Source: Mesostigma viride
Taxonomy: Eukaryota; Streptophyta; Mesostigmatophyceae; Mesostigmatales; Mesostigmataceae
Direction of reading: 5' to 3'
NCBI GenBank assembly: GCA_009746045.1
Contig: RPFO01000175.1
Span: 3,037,634-3,101,633 of the forward strand
Length of the DNA stretch: 64,000 nt
The notes below the pieces were generated by a model that had not been told where the DNA came from, searched no databases, and worked only from the letters and a program-made list of their open reading frames with translations. A program made the translations under genes and the position numbers. Within the stretch, counting starts at the first letter, position 1; each line of letters begins with the position of its first letter. This document shows positions 45,136 to 56,194 of the stretch, piece after piece.

Positions 45136-46375
45136 ATGAATCGGGGTTAACTAATGCTCCTTGACTCCCTAATGGGGGCATGAGTTTAATAAATGAATTA
45201 AGTAGTTAGATAAATCAGGTTGATTCAGATGAGGTCCCTGCTGGTTCCTTGTGGACTGGCCAGCCAGGGAGATATCTTCTTACATGGTCAGGCCCTTGCC
45301 GACCATGTAACAACCTGTTAGGCGACGCAGTGGCCAACATTGGACATACCGCCATATGTTTGTCTCCGCGATATGATTTTAGCTGACATGCAGAGCACAG
45401 ACACTGTTGGCGTCATCCGCTCAACCCCTCTTATTCATACATGGGACCTCGGATATGTAGGATTAGTAGCGTTGCCCAGGCGGACATTGTCAAAGACTAC
45501 GACCCCCCAGTTGTGGGTCCTAGGAAATTTAACAAGCATGATTGTCTCCTTGTTGATAGGCATTAATTCATCCTTGATGATAGGCATTGCTTGCGTGCAA
45601 GATTAGCTCGAGGCCCATATTTTAGACTACTAGCTGAGCTGTGGACATACATGTAGTTATTGACGTCTTGACGGATATTGACGTCTTGGGGGACTTCCAC
45701 TATATCTTCTTTGGGGAATTCAGAGATCCCGGTCCCCCAACATGGACATGAGACTAATTAAAATCAATTAATCAATGTCATGAATAGAGCGCGTTCATGA
45801 CGTTCAGTCATGAACAGAGCCCTAACCTTAAACACATAAGAAAACAATTATGGCGGGCCATGTGACCAATGTAAGAAGCTTAGCCCCCAAACATATTGTT
45901 GTCTCACGTAATGAATCACTTGCTGATCAACAAATCGATGGTTATCTCATAGGCACAATGTACCTCTGACCATCATTGCTGGCCCATGCATGCATGCACC
46001 AATGGCAGCCTACATGACACATACATCGCTTATTTGCCATGTAAAAAATGCGACAAAGTGTCCATATAGGTACTCATAGATTAGCACAAATTCCTTAGCA
46101 CGATGTGGACAACTTTACTTAACGGTGAAAGCCTGTCTCGCCCTTATTGCCTTGAGGGTTCCCGGCGATAGGTCCTGTCTGTTGGTCGACATTTTTCTTT
46201 TGCAGCTGGCCATCGTCGGTAGGTATGAATGATCTCGATGCTAGCAATTACGATGATGATACCCGAGGTAGTCTATACCTAGGATCGAGAGCTTCTTCTT
46301 GTATGGCAATGCCGGCAGTTAACTATTACTCCGAATAAAGAGTTAAGAGGTTGGCCCTCGGCAGTCGGCATGGCG
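45136..46375. other. Spacer, no gene seen
   Basis: A/T-rich DNA with scattered repeated words (TTGACGTCTTG twice near 45660-45690, CATGAATAGAGC/CATGAACAGAGC near 45780-45815). An 88-codon frame at 45340-45606 lacks support. Confidence 0.45.
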
Positions 46376-46379
46376 ATCA

Positions 46380-46995
46380 CGGAGCGATGACGGGGCGATG
46401 ACGGGGCGATGACGGGGCGTTGACGCGCGTGATGAATAGGATCTGTTTGACAGGCGGCGGCTATTGGTAATATAGATTGTTGATTAAGAGAAGAGTTTAG
46501 ATGTTGGCCCGTGGGCGATGACGGTGACGGCGTCACCGTCATCGCCCTCGACGGGCGTCATGAATACGACCTTTTTGATATGCGGCGGCTATTGGTAATA
46601 TAGGTCGTTGACTACTACTCCGAATACAAATGTAAAGAGTTAAGAGGTTGGCCCTCGGCTGGCTCGGCATGGCGATCACGGGGCGATGACGGGGCGATGA
46701 CGGGGCGTTGACGCGCGTGATGAATAGGATCTGTTTGATAGGCGGCGGCTATTGGTAATATAGATTGTTGATTAAGAGAAGAGTTTAGATGTTGGCCCGT
46801 CGAGGGCGATGACGGTGACGACCGTCACCGTCATCGCCCTCGACGGGCCCGATGAAAAACCGATGTTTGATATGCGGCAGCTATTGGTAGTATAGGTCGT
46901 TGACTATCACTCCGAATAAACAGTTAACAGGTTAAGGCCCTCGGCCGGGCGATGACGGGGCGATGACGGGGCGTTGACGCTCGTGATGAATAGGA
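46380..46995. repeat. About 290-bp tandem repeat with perfect palindromes
   Basis: Two near-complete units and a partial third share GCGATGACGGGGCGATGACG, GGCGTTGACGCGCGTGATGA, ATAGGATCTGTTTGA.AGGCG and GAAGAGTTTAGATGTTGGCC. Palindromes: 17-bp arms around one G at 46513-46547, and 27-bp arms around AC at 46794-46849. Confidence 0.88.
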
Positions 46996-47043
46996 CCTGT
47001 TTAATAGGCGGCGGCTATCGCTAATATATAGGTCGGATATTTG

Positions 47044-47490
47044 TGTAGCACCCCCCTCCTTCCCACGGCAGGTACGCAGCGACTCGCTGTTGTGCTGGCT
47101 GCAGTTGTGTACCACCTGTACGGTTTTTGTGTACCACCTCCCTCCTTCCCACGGCAGGTACGCAGCGACTCGCTGTTGTGCTGGCTGCAGTTGTGTACCA
47201 CCTGTACGGTATTTGTGTACCACCCCCCTCCTTCCCACGGCAGGTACGCAGCGACTCGCTGTTGTGCTGGCTGCAGTTGTGTACCACCTGTACGGTTTTT
47301 GTGTACCACCTCCCTCCTTCCCACGGCAGGTACGCAGCGACTCGCTGTTGTGCTGGCTGCAGTTGTGTACCACCTGTACGGTATTTGTGTACCACCCCCT
47401 CCTTCCCACGGCAGGTACGCAGCGCCCGGCTGTTGTCCTGGCTGCAGTTGTGTATGGTACCACCTGTACGGTATTTGTGTACCACCACCC
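47044..47490. repeat. 86-bp tandem repeat, about 5 copies
   Basis: The unit includes GTGTACCACC, CTCCTTCCCACGGCAGGTAC, GCAGCGACTCGCTGTTGTGC, TGGCTGCAGTTGTGTACCAC, CTGTACGGT. Each copy contains CAG|GTACGC, an acceptor-donor-like word. Long overlapping frames on both strands come from the repetition. Confidence 0.9.
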
Positions 47491-48485
47491 TCCATGGCCC
47501 ATGCAGCCCGGCCCGGCATCGTGCCGTCGCCGACCCGACAACGTTTTCTCGAACAACACGAATTTGAATTTTAGGGACTGGAGCGGCTGGCACGCTAGCG
47601 GCACGACCAACGGAACAAGAGAACCGAGAAACTGTGGCCGCCAGGAGGATAAAGGTTTCAAGGCGCATGCGTTTGAGGCTAGCCAGAACCGAATGCGAGG
47701 TTTTACTTTATCAAACCGATGTATATCAATGTGGCCAGAATTCTTTTCCAGTTGCGGGGTCGTGTGTCGCCAATTTGTTGTTGGGCCGGGCACTTCAATC
47801 GTGATTGCAAGAAGTCAGTTCACGACGCCGTTAGCGTGGCATTTATGTACAGCAATTCATCGTTCGGCTTCTTTATCCTATCGGCAACTCCTCACGACGT
47901 GTGAGCGTGAGTCGGTTGTCGTGTGAATGGACACTTTCTGGGAAAGTAAGTCACTAGAGTGCCAATTTCACCGATCGCAAAACATTTACCCAGTTTGGGC
48001 AGATAGACCTGGCTAAATACGAGGGCGAGCGGAAGTAATTGTTGATGCATAGCCATCTGCTTCCTGCGCTTTGTAATTGTAATGAGTTGTTCGCAAATTG
48101 GCGTCTCTAGCGGTTACTCCTCTGTGCACAGCTGGCGACCAAGAAGACTTCATTGGCAGCCGGACTGCGGATGCGCGTCGTTGGAATATTAGCAACGTTA
48201 ACATGTTTGCTGCGTTTTTTGTGAAGCTTGTCTAGCCGACTGCATTTGGGAGACTTGGCAAGGTTGCCTCCAATCGTTGAAGTCACAACCTGGGTGTCAA
48301 TTCACGTTTACTAGCCACGGTCATAGTAACATTCTAATGGCATTTGTCCCAGTTTCAACATGGGTTTTCACTCTGATCTGATGGAGTGAAGGGCCTAGCT
48401 CCGTGGTTTTGTGTCATTGTAGCAGTTTAGTCGCCTGCTAACGTAGTGAATCTTCCATCCCACCTCTCCCACCCCCACCCGCACT
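47491..48485. other. Spacer, no gene seen
   Basis: Mixed-composition DNA. No frame with family resemblance and no clear repeats. Confidence 0.4.
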
Positions 48486-48489
48486 TCTC

Positions 48490-48684
<195 letters not shown>

Positions 48685-48829
48685 TCCCACCCCCGCTCTC
48701 TTGTCCCTCCCGCACCCCTCCTCTCTCTTTCCCTTTTCCTTGGCTGTTGAGAAGGACTGGGGTGAAAACTCCAGACCGTTGGTGGCTGCCTTCAAGCAGG
48801 AAGTTTCAAGGATCAACAAGTTTTTGTGA

Positions 48830-49390
48830 GCTGTCTGATATGGTCACTGCTGCGACAAAGGTGAGTTATCTTGTTTTTCATGTAATTTTTTTGCTGTAGC
48901 TAGGTAAGCCGGCCATTTTGTACTCCCCTTTCTTTTGCTCTCACGATTTATTCTTGTTGTGGTTTATATGGTCCCGTTAAGTGGCATGCATTATCATTAT
49001 CCACATTAGTGTGAGAAACCATCCGCAGTGTTGTAGCTTGCATCTATAACAACAGTTTTTGCTGCCGCCGCCACTGCTATTACCAACATTAAGTCATTCT
49101 TGCTTTCTAAGCACTCTTTTTCCTCTTAGGCTGTTGGTTGGGATACCAGCCACCCTTGCACGCATAAATTCAAGCACCGGGTGCATGTGAAAACACAACC
49201 AAGGCAAGAATGTCCCCCTCTCGCAATATCCCACCCACGCAACGCACCCAATGCAGCAAGAATGGGACCACCTTGTTGCCATGAGCTCTAGCACCGTTGC
49301 CACCCCTAGCTTTCTACTGTTCCCGTCCATCCTTATTTACACTGGCTGCTTTGCTTGCATTTCTGGCTCAGTGCCAGTTTGCACTTGCTA
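48830..49390. other. Spacer, no gene seen
   Basis: T-rich DNA, then mixed DNA, without recognisable frames or repeats. Confidence 0.4.
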
Positions 49391-49414
49391 GCTTGCTAAG
49401 ACAATAATGCAGCT

Positions 49415-49800
49415 TGCAAACGGCAAGGGCAAGCACCCGGGTAAGAGCAAAGGCAACCGCACGAGCAAAGGAAAGGGAAACTGGAAGAGCAAGCACAAGG
49501 CCAAGGAAAGGACAAAGGCACTTGTGCTTGCCAAAAGGGCAGGCTCAAGGGAAATGACAAGGGCAAGGGCAGGGGCAGGCACAAGGGAAGCGGATAAGGG
49601 CAAGGGCAGGCGCAAGGGAAAGAGATTAGGACAAGTCAAGCACGAGGGAACGGACAAGGGCAAGGGCAGGCACAAGGGAAAAGATGAAGACAAGGGCAGG
49701 CACTAGGGAAAGGATGAGGGCAACGGCAAACACTGGGGATCAAAGGATAGGGGCAAGGGCAGATGCTAGGGTAACAGTTAGGGCAAAGGCAGGCACAAGA
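49415..49800. repeat. Degenerate AAGGGCAAGGGCAGG minisatellite
   Basis: Irregular repetition of GGGCAAGGGCAGGCACAAGG, GAAAGGA. A Lys/Gly/Arg frame (49407-49706) is open through it but looks like a repeat product. Confidence 0.65.
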
Positions 49801-50039
49801 GAAGAATAAGGGGCCGTGAAGTATAAGTGGAAATGCGGGTGGCGACATGGGGTTCGATCGGGCCTGCTGATGCAAATGCAGATTTCAACTGCAGTGACAA
49901 ACACAAGCGTAGACATAGGCAACGACAAATTCCTTGCATGCGTGCCTTGCTCTTCACCGGCTGGCTCGTTTGCTAGTTGTCTAACAGTTTCTACCGATAA
50001 ACATCACTTGCCATTGTAAGGTCTGCCTTGCTGCCGTGC

Positions 50040-50275
50040 TAGTGGGTAGCTGGGTGATCGTGCTTGTTCCTTGTCAAGGGAGGGATGCATGTGGAGTAGG
50101 TGGGTGGGTGTGCTTGTTCCTTGCCAAGGAAGGGATGCACAAAGGTTAGATAGGTGCACGTGCTTGTTTCTTGTCAAGGGAGGGACGCACAAAGGGTAGG
50201 TGGGGGCACATGGTTGTGCCTCGTCAAGGGCGGGATGCACGAAGGGTAGGTGGGGGCATGTGGTTGGTCCTTGTC
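50040..50275. repeat. About 59-bp minisatellite, 4 copies
   Basis: The unit has GTGCTTGTTCCTTGTCAAGG, GAGGGATGCACAAAGGGTAG, GTGGGGGCA. The region 50276-50960 after it has no convincing gene, only a short frame (50416-50640) with a WMYNIFPRRTCSRMELLCGA stretch of unknown meaning. Confidence 0.8.
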
Positions 50276-50984
50276 TTTTCACCGCCCAAGCGATGGCGAT
50301 GTAGCATGCATTATACATTTATTCGTGCATTAAAAATCACTTTCCTTACAAGCGGCCTTAGCCGACTCCATCTGCCGTTGCCATTTCTCCGTATTGCATT
50401 GTCCGGACACGGTTTTTGTGTCGCAGGTCTTCCCCCGTAAAGGCACAAGCTGCCTGCGCGCGGAATTATGTGCAGACACCTCGGTTTCCAACACGACGGC
50501 TTCCCGCACATATCGAGCTCTGGATGTACAACATCTTCCCCCGGCGCACTTGCTCCCGGATGGAGCTTCTGTGCGGTGCCGACATCCCCGGAGCTGTCCT
50601 AAGCACCGCATGGAAACAGTATTTCAAGCCACGAAGAGAAGCCACGAATTTGATATTGACTTGATATTGTCGTCAGAAGACTTGATATGCTATTTTCTGT
50701 GAAGGCGTTGGATTTTTGTGCATGACATGTAATCCTGCATTTAATAATGAAATTTTTTATGAAATAGGAACTCGTCTTGCATGAGCCTTGCTGCAAATGC
50801 CATTCATTTTTTTCCCCCGGGTAAATGGGTGTTAGGGGTTAGGTTGACCGAAATGATAAGTGAAATCAAAGTGACATGCGTACTGCAATTCAGAACGACA
50901 TAGCGACATGATTGTAGTACCGGTAGTGTACGCGAGAAGCATACGACGTCGTAACCTACGGGACCGAGTACCGGGATCGTAAAT

Positions 50985-51178
50985 TACCAACTCGTAAATT
51001 ACTACCTCGCAAATTACTACCTCGTACCTTACTACCTCGTAAATTACTACCTCGTACATTACTACCTCGTAAATTACTACCTCGTAAATTACTACCTCGT
51101 ACATTACTACCTCGTAAATTACTACCTCGTAAATTACTACCTCGTAAATTACTACCTCGTAAATTACTACGTCGGATC
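50985..51178. repeat. 15-bp minisatellite, about 13 copies, in repeat G
   Basis: The unit TACTACCTCGTAAAT (variants GTACATT, GTACCTT) runs to about 51178 and continues as repeat G text to 51321, the inverted counterpart of 38007-38130. The EVVIYEV frame is a repeat artefact. Confidence 0.9.
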
Positions 51179-51403
51179 TCACCTCGGATCTAGTTCGTAA
51201 CTTACGACACAGACTACGACGTAGTATCTAAACTGTAAGAGTAGTCTTGACGGTAAATTACCACCTCGTAATTTACGCCTCGGATGCTTTTTACCACCCT
51301 CGGACGAAAAGTATAGTGTAGGGAAAATGTCATTTCATTACAATAAGAATCATAAGGAATAGGCCATTGCTAGACCCCTTTGCAGGCACGCAGGCCTGAC
51401 TGT

Positions 51404-52198
51404 TTAGCGGTTGTACATGCGCAGGCAGGGCGTCTGGCGGCCCTCAAACCCAGTGCAATCGTCTTTCACACGCAGAGTGTCCCCGCGCAGGGGGAACTTC
51501 ACACCAGAGGTGCAAGTCCACACGTGGGTGAGCAGAGTGCAGTCCGCCTTGTGGATCTTCCAGTGCGCAACCTGGCACTCGCGGGAGCAGTACCGCGCAT
51601 CCTGGCAGCTGGCGCACCTGCGCTTCACCTCTCTCTTGCCCTTCTTCTCACACCCCGGCGCAGCGCAGAAACCGCGAACCGACTCGGGGAAAGGACCAAT
51701 GGGGCTGTCCAAAATGGGCGTGCGCACTGCGATCACCACCTTCTCGCAGGGGCGGGTATAGGGAAACGCCGTCCTCGCAACGATCTTGTCCGCGTCCTTG
51801 GGCACGCGGAAGGACAGGCCAATCCTGGTAACCAGGTCGATGAACCCGTCGTCCTCCTTCTTCTCGCGAAGGAGGACGCACAGAAGCATGAACTCGCTCT
51901 CAGGGCGAATGTGGGACAGGATCTGACTGCGAACGCAGTACTTCCTGCTGATCGCAGTGCGGACCTCAATGAATTCAAACTCCAACTGGCGATCCAGAGC
52001 CGTAAAGGAGTCGAAACGAACCAGCACGCAAAAGGGGGTTTTCAGCTTCTTTTCCCACTCATTCACGCAGCTGTACAAATTGCTGGAGTTTTCCATGGCC
52101 TTGCGCACCACTAAGCGGTACCAGCCCCCGCACAACTCCGCGAACAGGTCGGAGTGATCCTGAGGGAGCTCATTGGCAATCAGAGGGATGGAATCCAT
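51404..52198 (-). CDS. MYND zinc-finger protein, 264 residues
   Basis: A single uninterrupted frame from ATG 52198. The C-terminal third holds a MYND finger: FCAAPGCEKKGKREVKRRCA, SCQDARYCSRECQVAHWKIH, KADC, with the CxxxxC..CxxC..YCxxxCQxxHWxxHxxxC spacing. MYND fingers bind proline-rich peptides in chromatin and signalling proteins. The N-terminal 180 residues (DLFAELCGGWYRLVVRKAME and following) match no family I recognise. It has no SET domain. It is divergent from the RING-like gene at 52645, with 446 bp between the starts. Confidence 0.82.
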   Translation of the reverse strand: MDSIPLIANELPQDHSDLFAELCGGWYRLVVRKAMENSSNLYSCVNEWEKKLKTPFCVLVRFDSFTALDRQLEFEFIEVRTAISRKYCVRSQILSHIRPESEFMLLCVLLREKKEDDGFIDLVTRIGLSFRVPKDADKIVARTAFPYTRPCEKVVIAVRTPILDSPIGPFPESVRGFCAAPGCEKKGKREVKRRCASCQDARYCSRECQVAHWKIHKADCTLLTHVWTCTSGVKFPLRGDTLRVKDDCTGFEGRQTPCLRMYNR

Positions 52199-52644
52199 AG
52201 CGGCTGACAGTGTGTGTGTGCTCGTGCGGATTGGCGTGGTTTGGCTGCCAAACTCGCCCTCCTCCGCTTATGTGCCCGCACCCCACCCGCCCCGCCCAAT
52301 AGTCCCGTGCCACGCGGCAGGCCCGGATTGGTGAGATGGAATATTCCCACGGAATATCCGCGGAGCGCCGCGCCTTCCAGAAGGGCGTCGCGCCGGGAAT
52401 ATTCCCACGGATATCCCGTGGAAGCGCCGCGTCGCCGCCACGTGGCACCGTCCCATTGGTCCGCTCGGAATATCCGTGGGAATATGCCGCCTCGCCGCGC
52501 CAGCACGACACGCGGCGGACTCCCATTGGACTATCGTGGGTGTCGCGCGCTTCGCGCGGGCTTCGGCAGGGATAAAAGGCGGAGGCGGGCGTTTGGGGGT
52601 CCCAATCCGCCCAGCACCACTCAAAACCAACTCCTCTCACTACA
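52199..52644. promoter_or_regulatory. Bidirectional promoter with GAATATTC palindromes
   Basis: Shared upstream region of the MYND (-) and RING-like (+) genes. Three palindromic sites: GGAATATTCCCACGGAATAT (52338-52357), GGGAATATTCCCACGGATAT (52395-52414) and CGGAATATCCGTGGGAATAT (52466-52485), each next to CCAC/CGTGG. CCAAT-type words are near 52301, 52327, 52452 and 52533. A TATA-like GATAAAAG lies at 52571-52578, 67 bp before the + ATG. Confidence 0.7.
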
Positions 52645-53313
52645 ATGGAGCCCTCCCGCGATAAGCCGGCTATGGCGGCAACGGATGTCCCTCCTGCCAA
52701 GCGCCAGCCGCCTGCAAACGGCAATGGCGAGCAGTCCCCCGCCATGAAGGTGTACCTGAAACAGCGGGACACCGAGGACAAGGTGGCAAAGTTCCTGGGG
52801 GCTGTGAAAACCAAGCAGGGGCACGCAAACACGCACGAATTCGATGAGCAGTACAAGCGGGACGCGCACATGCACGATATCCAAGTGCTGCCGGGCGGCG
52901 AGATTTTCTGCGAGAATGCCGCATCGGTGGGCGCCTTCCTCTGCGATTCGGGCGTTTTTGGGAAGAGCGCGCGCGCAGAACCGCCTGCACAGAACAGGGC
53001 TGCCAGTGTGCGGGGGCCTGTTACTTGCGGCGTGTGCAAGAAGCACACCGATTTCCTGCTGGATCCGCAGCAGGCTGCCAGCGGAGGGGAGGACCCTCAG
53101 GACCATATCCATATCCACGGTGTGTGTGTGGATTGCGCTGTGCAGACCATAGAAACGAGCGGCAAGCGCGGCATGCGGTGCCCCTTGTGCGCTGCGGACC
53201 CTTTGATCGAAGTGCTGATCGATTTGGGCCGCGCAAAACACCTTTCGGAGGCCCCGTACTTTGTGTACAGCCCCGAGAAGAGCCTGCTGGCTGCTGCCTA
53301 TGAGGATATGTGA
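52645..53313 (+). CDS. RING-like zinc-finger protein, 222 residues
   Basis: An intronless frame beginning MEPSRDKPAMAA in good context (ACAATGG). The first 60 residues are Pro/Lys-rich. The C-terminal half has a finger: CGVCKKHTDFLL (about 131-142), then HIHGVCVDCA and GMRCPLCAADP, that is CxxC...HxH..CxxC...CxxC, consistent with a RING or RING-like fold. A ubiquitin-ligase role is inferred only. The CGVCKK motif resembles CAVCKK in the neighbouring protein at 53961-55148. An AATAAAG poly(A) signal lies at 53328. Confidence 0.78.
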   Translation: MEPSRDKPAMAATDVPPAKRQPPANGNGEQSPAMKVYLKQRDTEDKVAKFLGAVKTKQGHANTHEFDEQYKRDAHMHDIQVLPGGEIFCENAASVGAFLCDSGVFGKSARAEPPAQNRAASVRGPVTCGVCKKHTDFLLDPQQAASGGEDPQDHIHIHGVCVDCAVQTIETSGKRGMRCPLCAADPLIEVLIDLGRAKHLSEAPYFVYSPEKSLLAAAYEDM

Positions 53314-53654
53314 ATGGTGCAGTACTAATAAAGCTTGGATTGTTTTCCTTATAAAGTCCCCACAATGAGCCCCACATAGATAGCCCGGCGGCGCGGACTC
53401 GCGGACTTAGACAGACGACCGTACCCACCGAGGGCACGCCGGCATGCGGGTGGGGCCCGGGGTGCTCCCGACCACCGAGGTCACGCATCCCTATATTTTA
53501 TGTGTTAGCAATCCTATCTGTATATACAGGAAATACCCCTATATTTTATGTGTTAGCAATCTAAGTAAGAAACACACACATACACTGCACACTGTCCAAA
53601 TAACCAAGTCCCTACCCCATGTACAATGCATGACACCACCGCCCAAGGGGAAAA

Positions 53655-53820
53655 AGGGTCCGGTTCGGGCTATAAACTGATAGCCCGAACCATAGCCCGA
53701 ACTTTTCAAATGGCTGGGATCCCCACCGGAAACTTTTACTTTTCCCTAGCAAGGTTTCCAAAAGTTCAGGCTATCCCCAAAAGTTCGGGCTATCCGCATA
53801 GCCCGAACTTTTCGCAAACA
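53655..53820. repeat. Perfect hairpins between convergent genes
   Basis: GGTTCGGGCTAT-AAACTG-ATAGCCCGAACC (53662-53691) and AAAAGTTCGGGCTAT-CCGC-ATAGCCCGAACTTTT (53780-53813) are perfect inverted repeats built on the same word. Another half-site, ATAGCCCGAACTTTT, lies at about 53692-53706. They sit between the ends of the converging 52645 and 53961 genes and could mark transcript ends or a small mobile element. Confidence 0.75.
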
Positions 53821-53960
53821 AGTCAAGTCCTACGCCTAGTGCATGAGTGTTGGATTTACATGCAAAGAGTCTTATTCATTACAAAATAGAATACCACAAG
53901 TCCCTATCAACAGTAGCCTCCATAGGCTTGCATGGGCCAATGAAGTGCCCAGATGACACC

Positions 53961-55148
53961 CTACGCGAAGAAATAGGGCTTGTTGGACCCCACAACATCG
54001 TACAGAAGGAAGCCCCCGGCCTCTGCATTACGCTTGAGGCGGTTGTTGGGGCGGCTAAAGCCCGGGAAAGCGACAGCCTCAGAAACAAGGCTGCAGAACT
54101 TGGCGCACTCGTAGCAGACCAAGTCAACGTCTAAAGAACGAGGCCTTGGAGCCACATACAGGTTCTGCACGTTGATGTCGATGCGCTTCATGCACTTCTG
54201 GCACTGCCTGCGAGGCCAGTAAAACTTGTCACTGGAGGGGCCGTCGTGCGTGTTGTCCTGGGCGCGCTCTGCCATCTTGTGGAGTTCCTCGTTGTACTGG
54301 AACACCTCATCGATATGGCCCTTGTACTCCCAATACTGCATGCCGCGAGACATGGCCTTGCTGATGACCACGTTGTTGTCGACATACTGGGCCAGGAACT
54401 CGTTGCGGCAGATCCCACAAACGACGTCGCCAACCACGAGCTTGGCAACACGGAAATGGGAAGTAGTCTCCAGCATCTGAGGGGTGACCTCCTTCACCAC
54501 TTCGTGCGCGTGGAGAGCAGGCTTCTTGCACACAGCGCACATGCACTTGGACAGAGGGTAGCCGGTGGGAGGAGGCGGGAGACGCTTGGGCTCATATTCG
54601 TACTTGTAAATCTGCAAGCCCGTGTCAAAATTCTTGACAGTCTCCTGCACCTGCTCCGTGGGAGGAGAGGGACCTAGTGCATCCACCTTGTCGCTCAGTT
54701 CATCCAGAGCGCACCCCCGGCACTGCATCTCCCCGTTCTCCTTCTTGCACACTGCCCTCTCCGGCACCTTTTTGCAGGTGACGCAATGCACCAGAGGAAA
54801 CTTGGAATCGCCACTACCATTTGGCCACACATGGCCTGTTTGAGGCCAAATGTCAGAGTCCTTAAACCGAGGGGCGAATAGCCCAGGGAGAGGAGCAGGC
54901 ACGTACACAGGCTCAGGCACTGGCGCAGCAGGCACTGGCACTGGCACAATCACAGGCACTGGCGCTGGCACAGGCGCAGGCACTGGCACAAGCGCAGGAG
55001 CTATGGCGGAACAACCAGTTCTAGTTCTTGTGCGGCCAGGATATGGCAATCCATAGCATTTGGGAGCCTGAAGCCCAAGCAAGGCCCTAGTCCGTGCCCT
55101 AGTCTGAGGCCCGAACAATGGCCCAGCTGCTGCATCAACGGGAAACAT
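53961..55148 (-). CDS. Multi-zinc-knuckle protein, 395 residues
   Basis: I start it at ATG 55148 (CCGCCATG context, MFPVDAAAGPLFGPQ). The frame stays open to 55514, but the extra 122 codons probably belong to something else. Residues about 50-95 are a Pro/Val/Ala repeat. Five Cys-pair modules follow: HCVTCKK..CKKENGEMQCRGC, CMCAVCKKPALHAH, VVCGICRNEF, RRQCQKCMKR and LVCYECAKFC. The spacing suggests several treble-clef or ribbon fingers rather than one RING. I recognise no family. Its 3' UTR shares a module with the RING gene at 35227, so the genes may descend from one another or from a common mobile context. Confidence 0.72.
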   Translation of the reverse strand: MFPVDAAAGPLFGPQTRARTRALLGLQAPKCYGLPYPGRTRTRTGCSAIAPALVPVPAPVPAPVPVIVPVPVPAAPVPEPVYVPAPLPGLFAPRFKDSDIWPQTGHVWPNGSGDSKFPLVHCVTCKKVPERAVCKKENGEMQCRGCALDELSDKVDALGPSPPTEQVQETVKNFDTGLQIYKYEYEPKRLPPPPTGYPLSKCMCAVCKKPALHAHEVVKEVTPQMLETTSHFRVAKLVVGDVVCGICRNEFLAQYVDNNVVISKAMSRGMQYWEYKGHIDEVFQYNEELHKMAERAQDNTHDGPSSDKFYWPRRQCQKCMKRIDINVQNLYVAPRPRSLDVDLVCYECAKFCSLVSEAVAFPGFSRPNNRLKRNAEAGGFLLYDVVGSNKPYFFA

Positions 55149-55514
55149 GGCGGTCTGCTGTTGTTTTCTGCGCTGGCTATGGCTGTTCTGTGGTGTGATG
55201 GTGCATTTGGTAGGCCTGCACGACCTTTGTACCTGTGGAAACTGGCCCTCCCACGAGATCTTCATCGGACCTGGGTACTCCCTGGTGGCCCCGGTGCTCC
55301 CGCACGCCGGCCACCAATCGCGGAACCGCTCCGTCACGTCGAACCACGCGTCGTGGTCCGACACGTACGCGCGATGGATCACGACGGCCGACCCCGAGTC
55401 GATCGGCGCGCCGATTCGGCGGCCCAGACGGCACGCGACCCGCCACAGCCGCGCGACCATTGTCAGCAACGCGAACAGGAGGGACGCCATCACGGACTCC
55501 GTGATCGCGATCAT
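55149..55514 (-). CDS. Upstream open segment, possible separate exon
   Basis: In frame with the gene above and GC-rich. It starts with a hydrophobic MASLLFALLTMVARLW stretch, then AVVIHRAYVSDHDAWFDVTE, RFRDWWPACG. The AYVS..AWFDVTERF pattern resembles a small domain (YG..DVTD type) seen in scattered eukaryotic and viral proteins; this is only a resemblance. A donor-like CCACAG|GTACAAAG ends it near 55230, so it could be a first exon or a small independent gene. Confidence 0.35.
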
Positions 55515-56016
55515 CGTTCACGCATTCCGCAGAACATCTTTCAGCGCCGGGGAACGAAGCGACGACGGGTCCAGTAGATTCCATGCGTGCACAGAATCTT
55601 CCGTATGGTACGGTCAGGTACCACGAAACTGCGATTTTTCCGTGCCAAACCGGTACGGCTGGGTGGGACGTATAGTACAAACGACGCATCGTGCGTTTAT
55701 ATTAGTTCACGGGATACGGACATAGTTCAATTCAATTTTCATGCCACGGTCCGTATCCAGGCCTAGTACCTCTACGTGCCGGTGCAGTACCGGGCCTTGA
55801 GCGAAAAATGGCTTGGGACTTAGCCATTTTCGCTGCATTCGGGCCCGAATTTGTCCTGACTGCCTACGGGACGCGATTGTATATCAAATATTACCGTTGC
55901 ATCGTACTTTTGACCGTTGCAGGACGGCTGAGTACAAATAGCCCGGGCCTGGGCGGACAGCCGCCTCCGCAGTTACACCACCTCCCAAAACACGCCCAAC
56001 AATCTCCCGCCCAACA
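55515..56016. other. Divergent promoter region
   Basis: Lies between the minus-strand gene at 55148/55514 and the plus-strand chromodomain gene. ACAAATAG (about 55934) could be a TATA-like element for the latter. Partial inverted words GGTAC..GTACC near 55608-55660. None of the GAATATTC palindromes. Confidence 0.4.
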
Positions 56017-56194
56017 ATGACTAAGGGGAAAAAGGTCGCAGTGACCACAAAGCCGCGCGTGCATGTGAATCGAAACGTGTACGTGTGCAGCGATCAAACG
56101 CATCAATAAAGTCATTGCCGAGGCCCAGGCAATTAAGGACCTGCTCACTGCGGCCGCCATCGGTAGGACAGACGAGGAGACCTTTGCTAAGACG

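Noticed and set aside
46924-47926. Overlapping 170-289 codon frames on both strands with CTTCTVFVYH or GGTQIPYRW repeats
   Set aside because: They follow the 86-bp tandem repeat; frames are equally open on both strands and no protein family fits.
49407-49706. A Lys/Gly-rich basic protein
   Set aside because: It follows a degenerate minisatellite, has no good start context and no conserved features.
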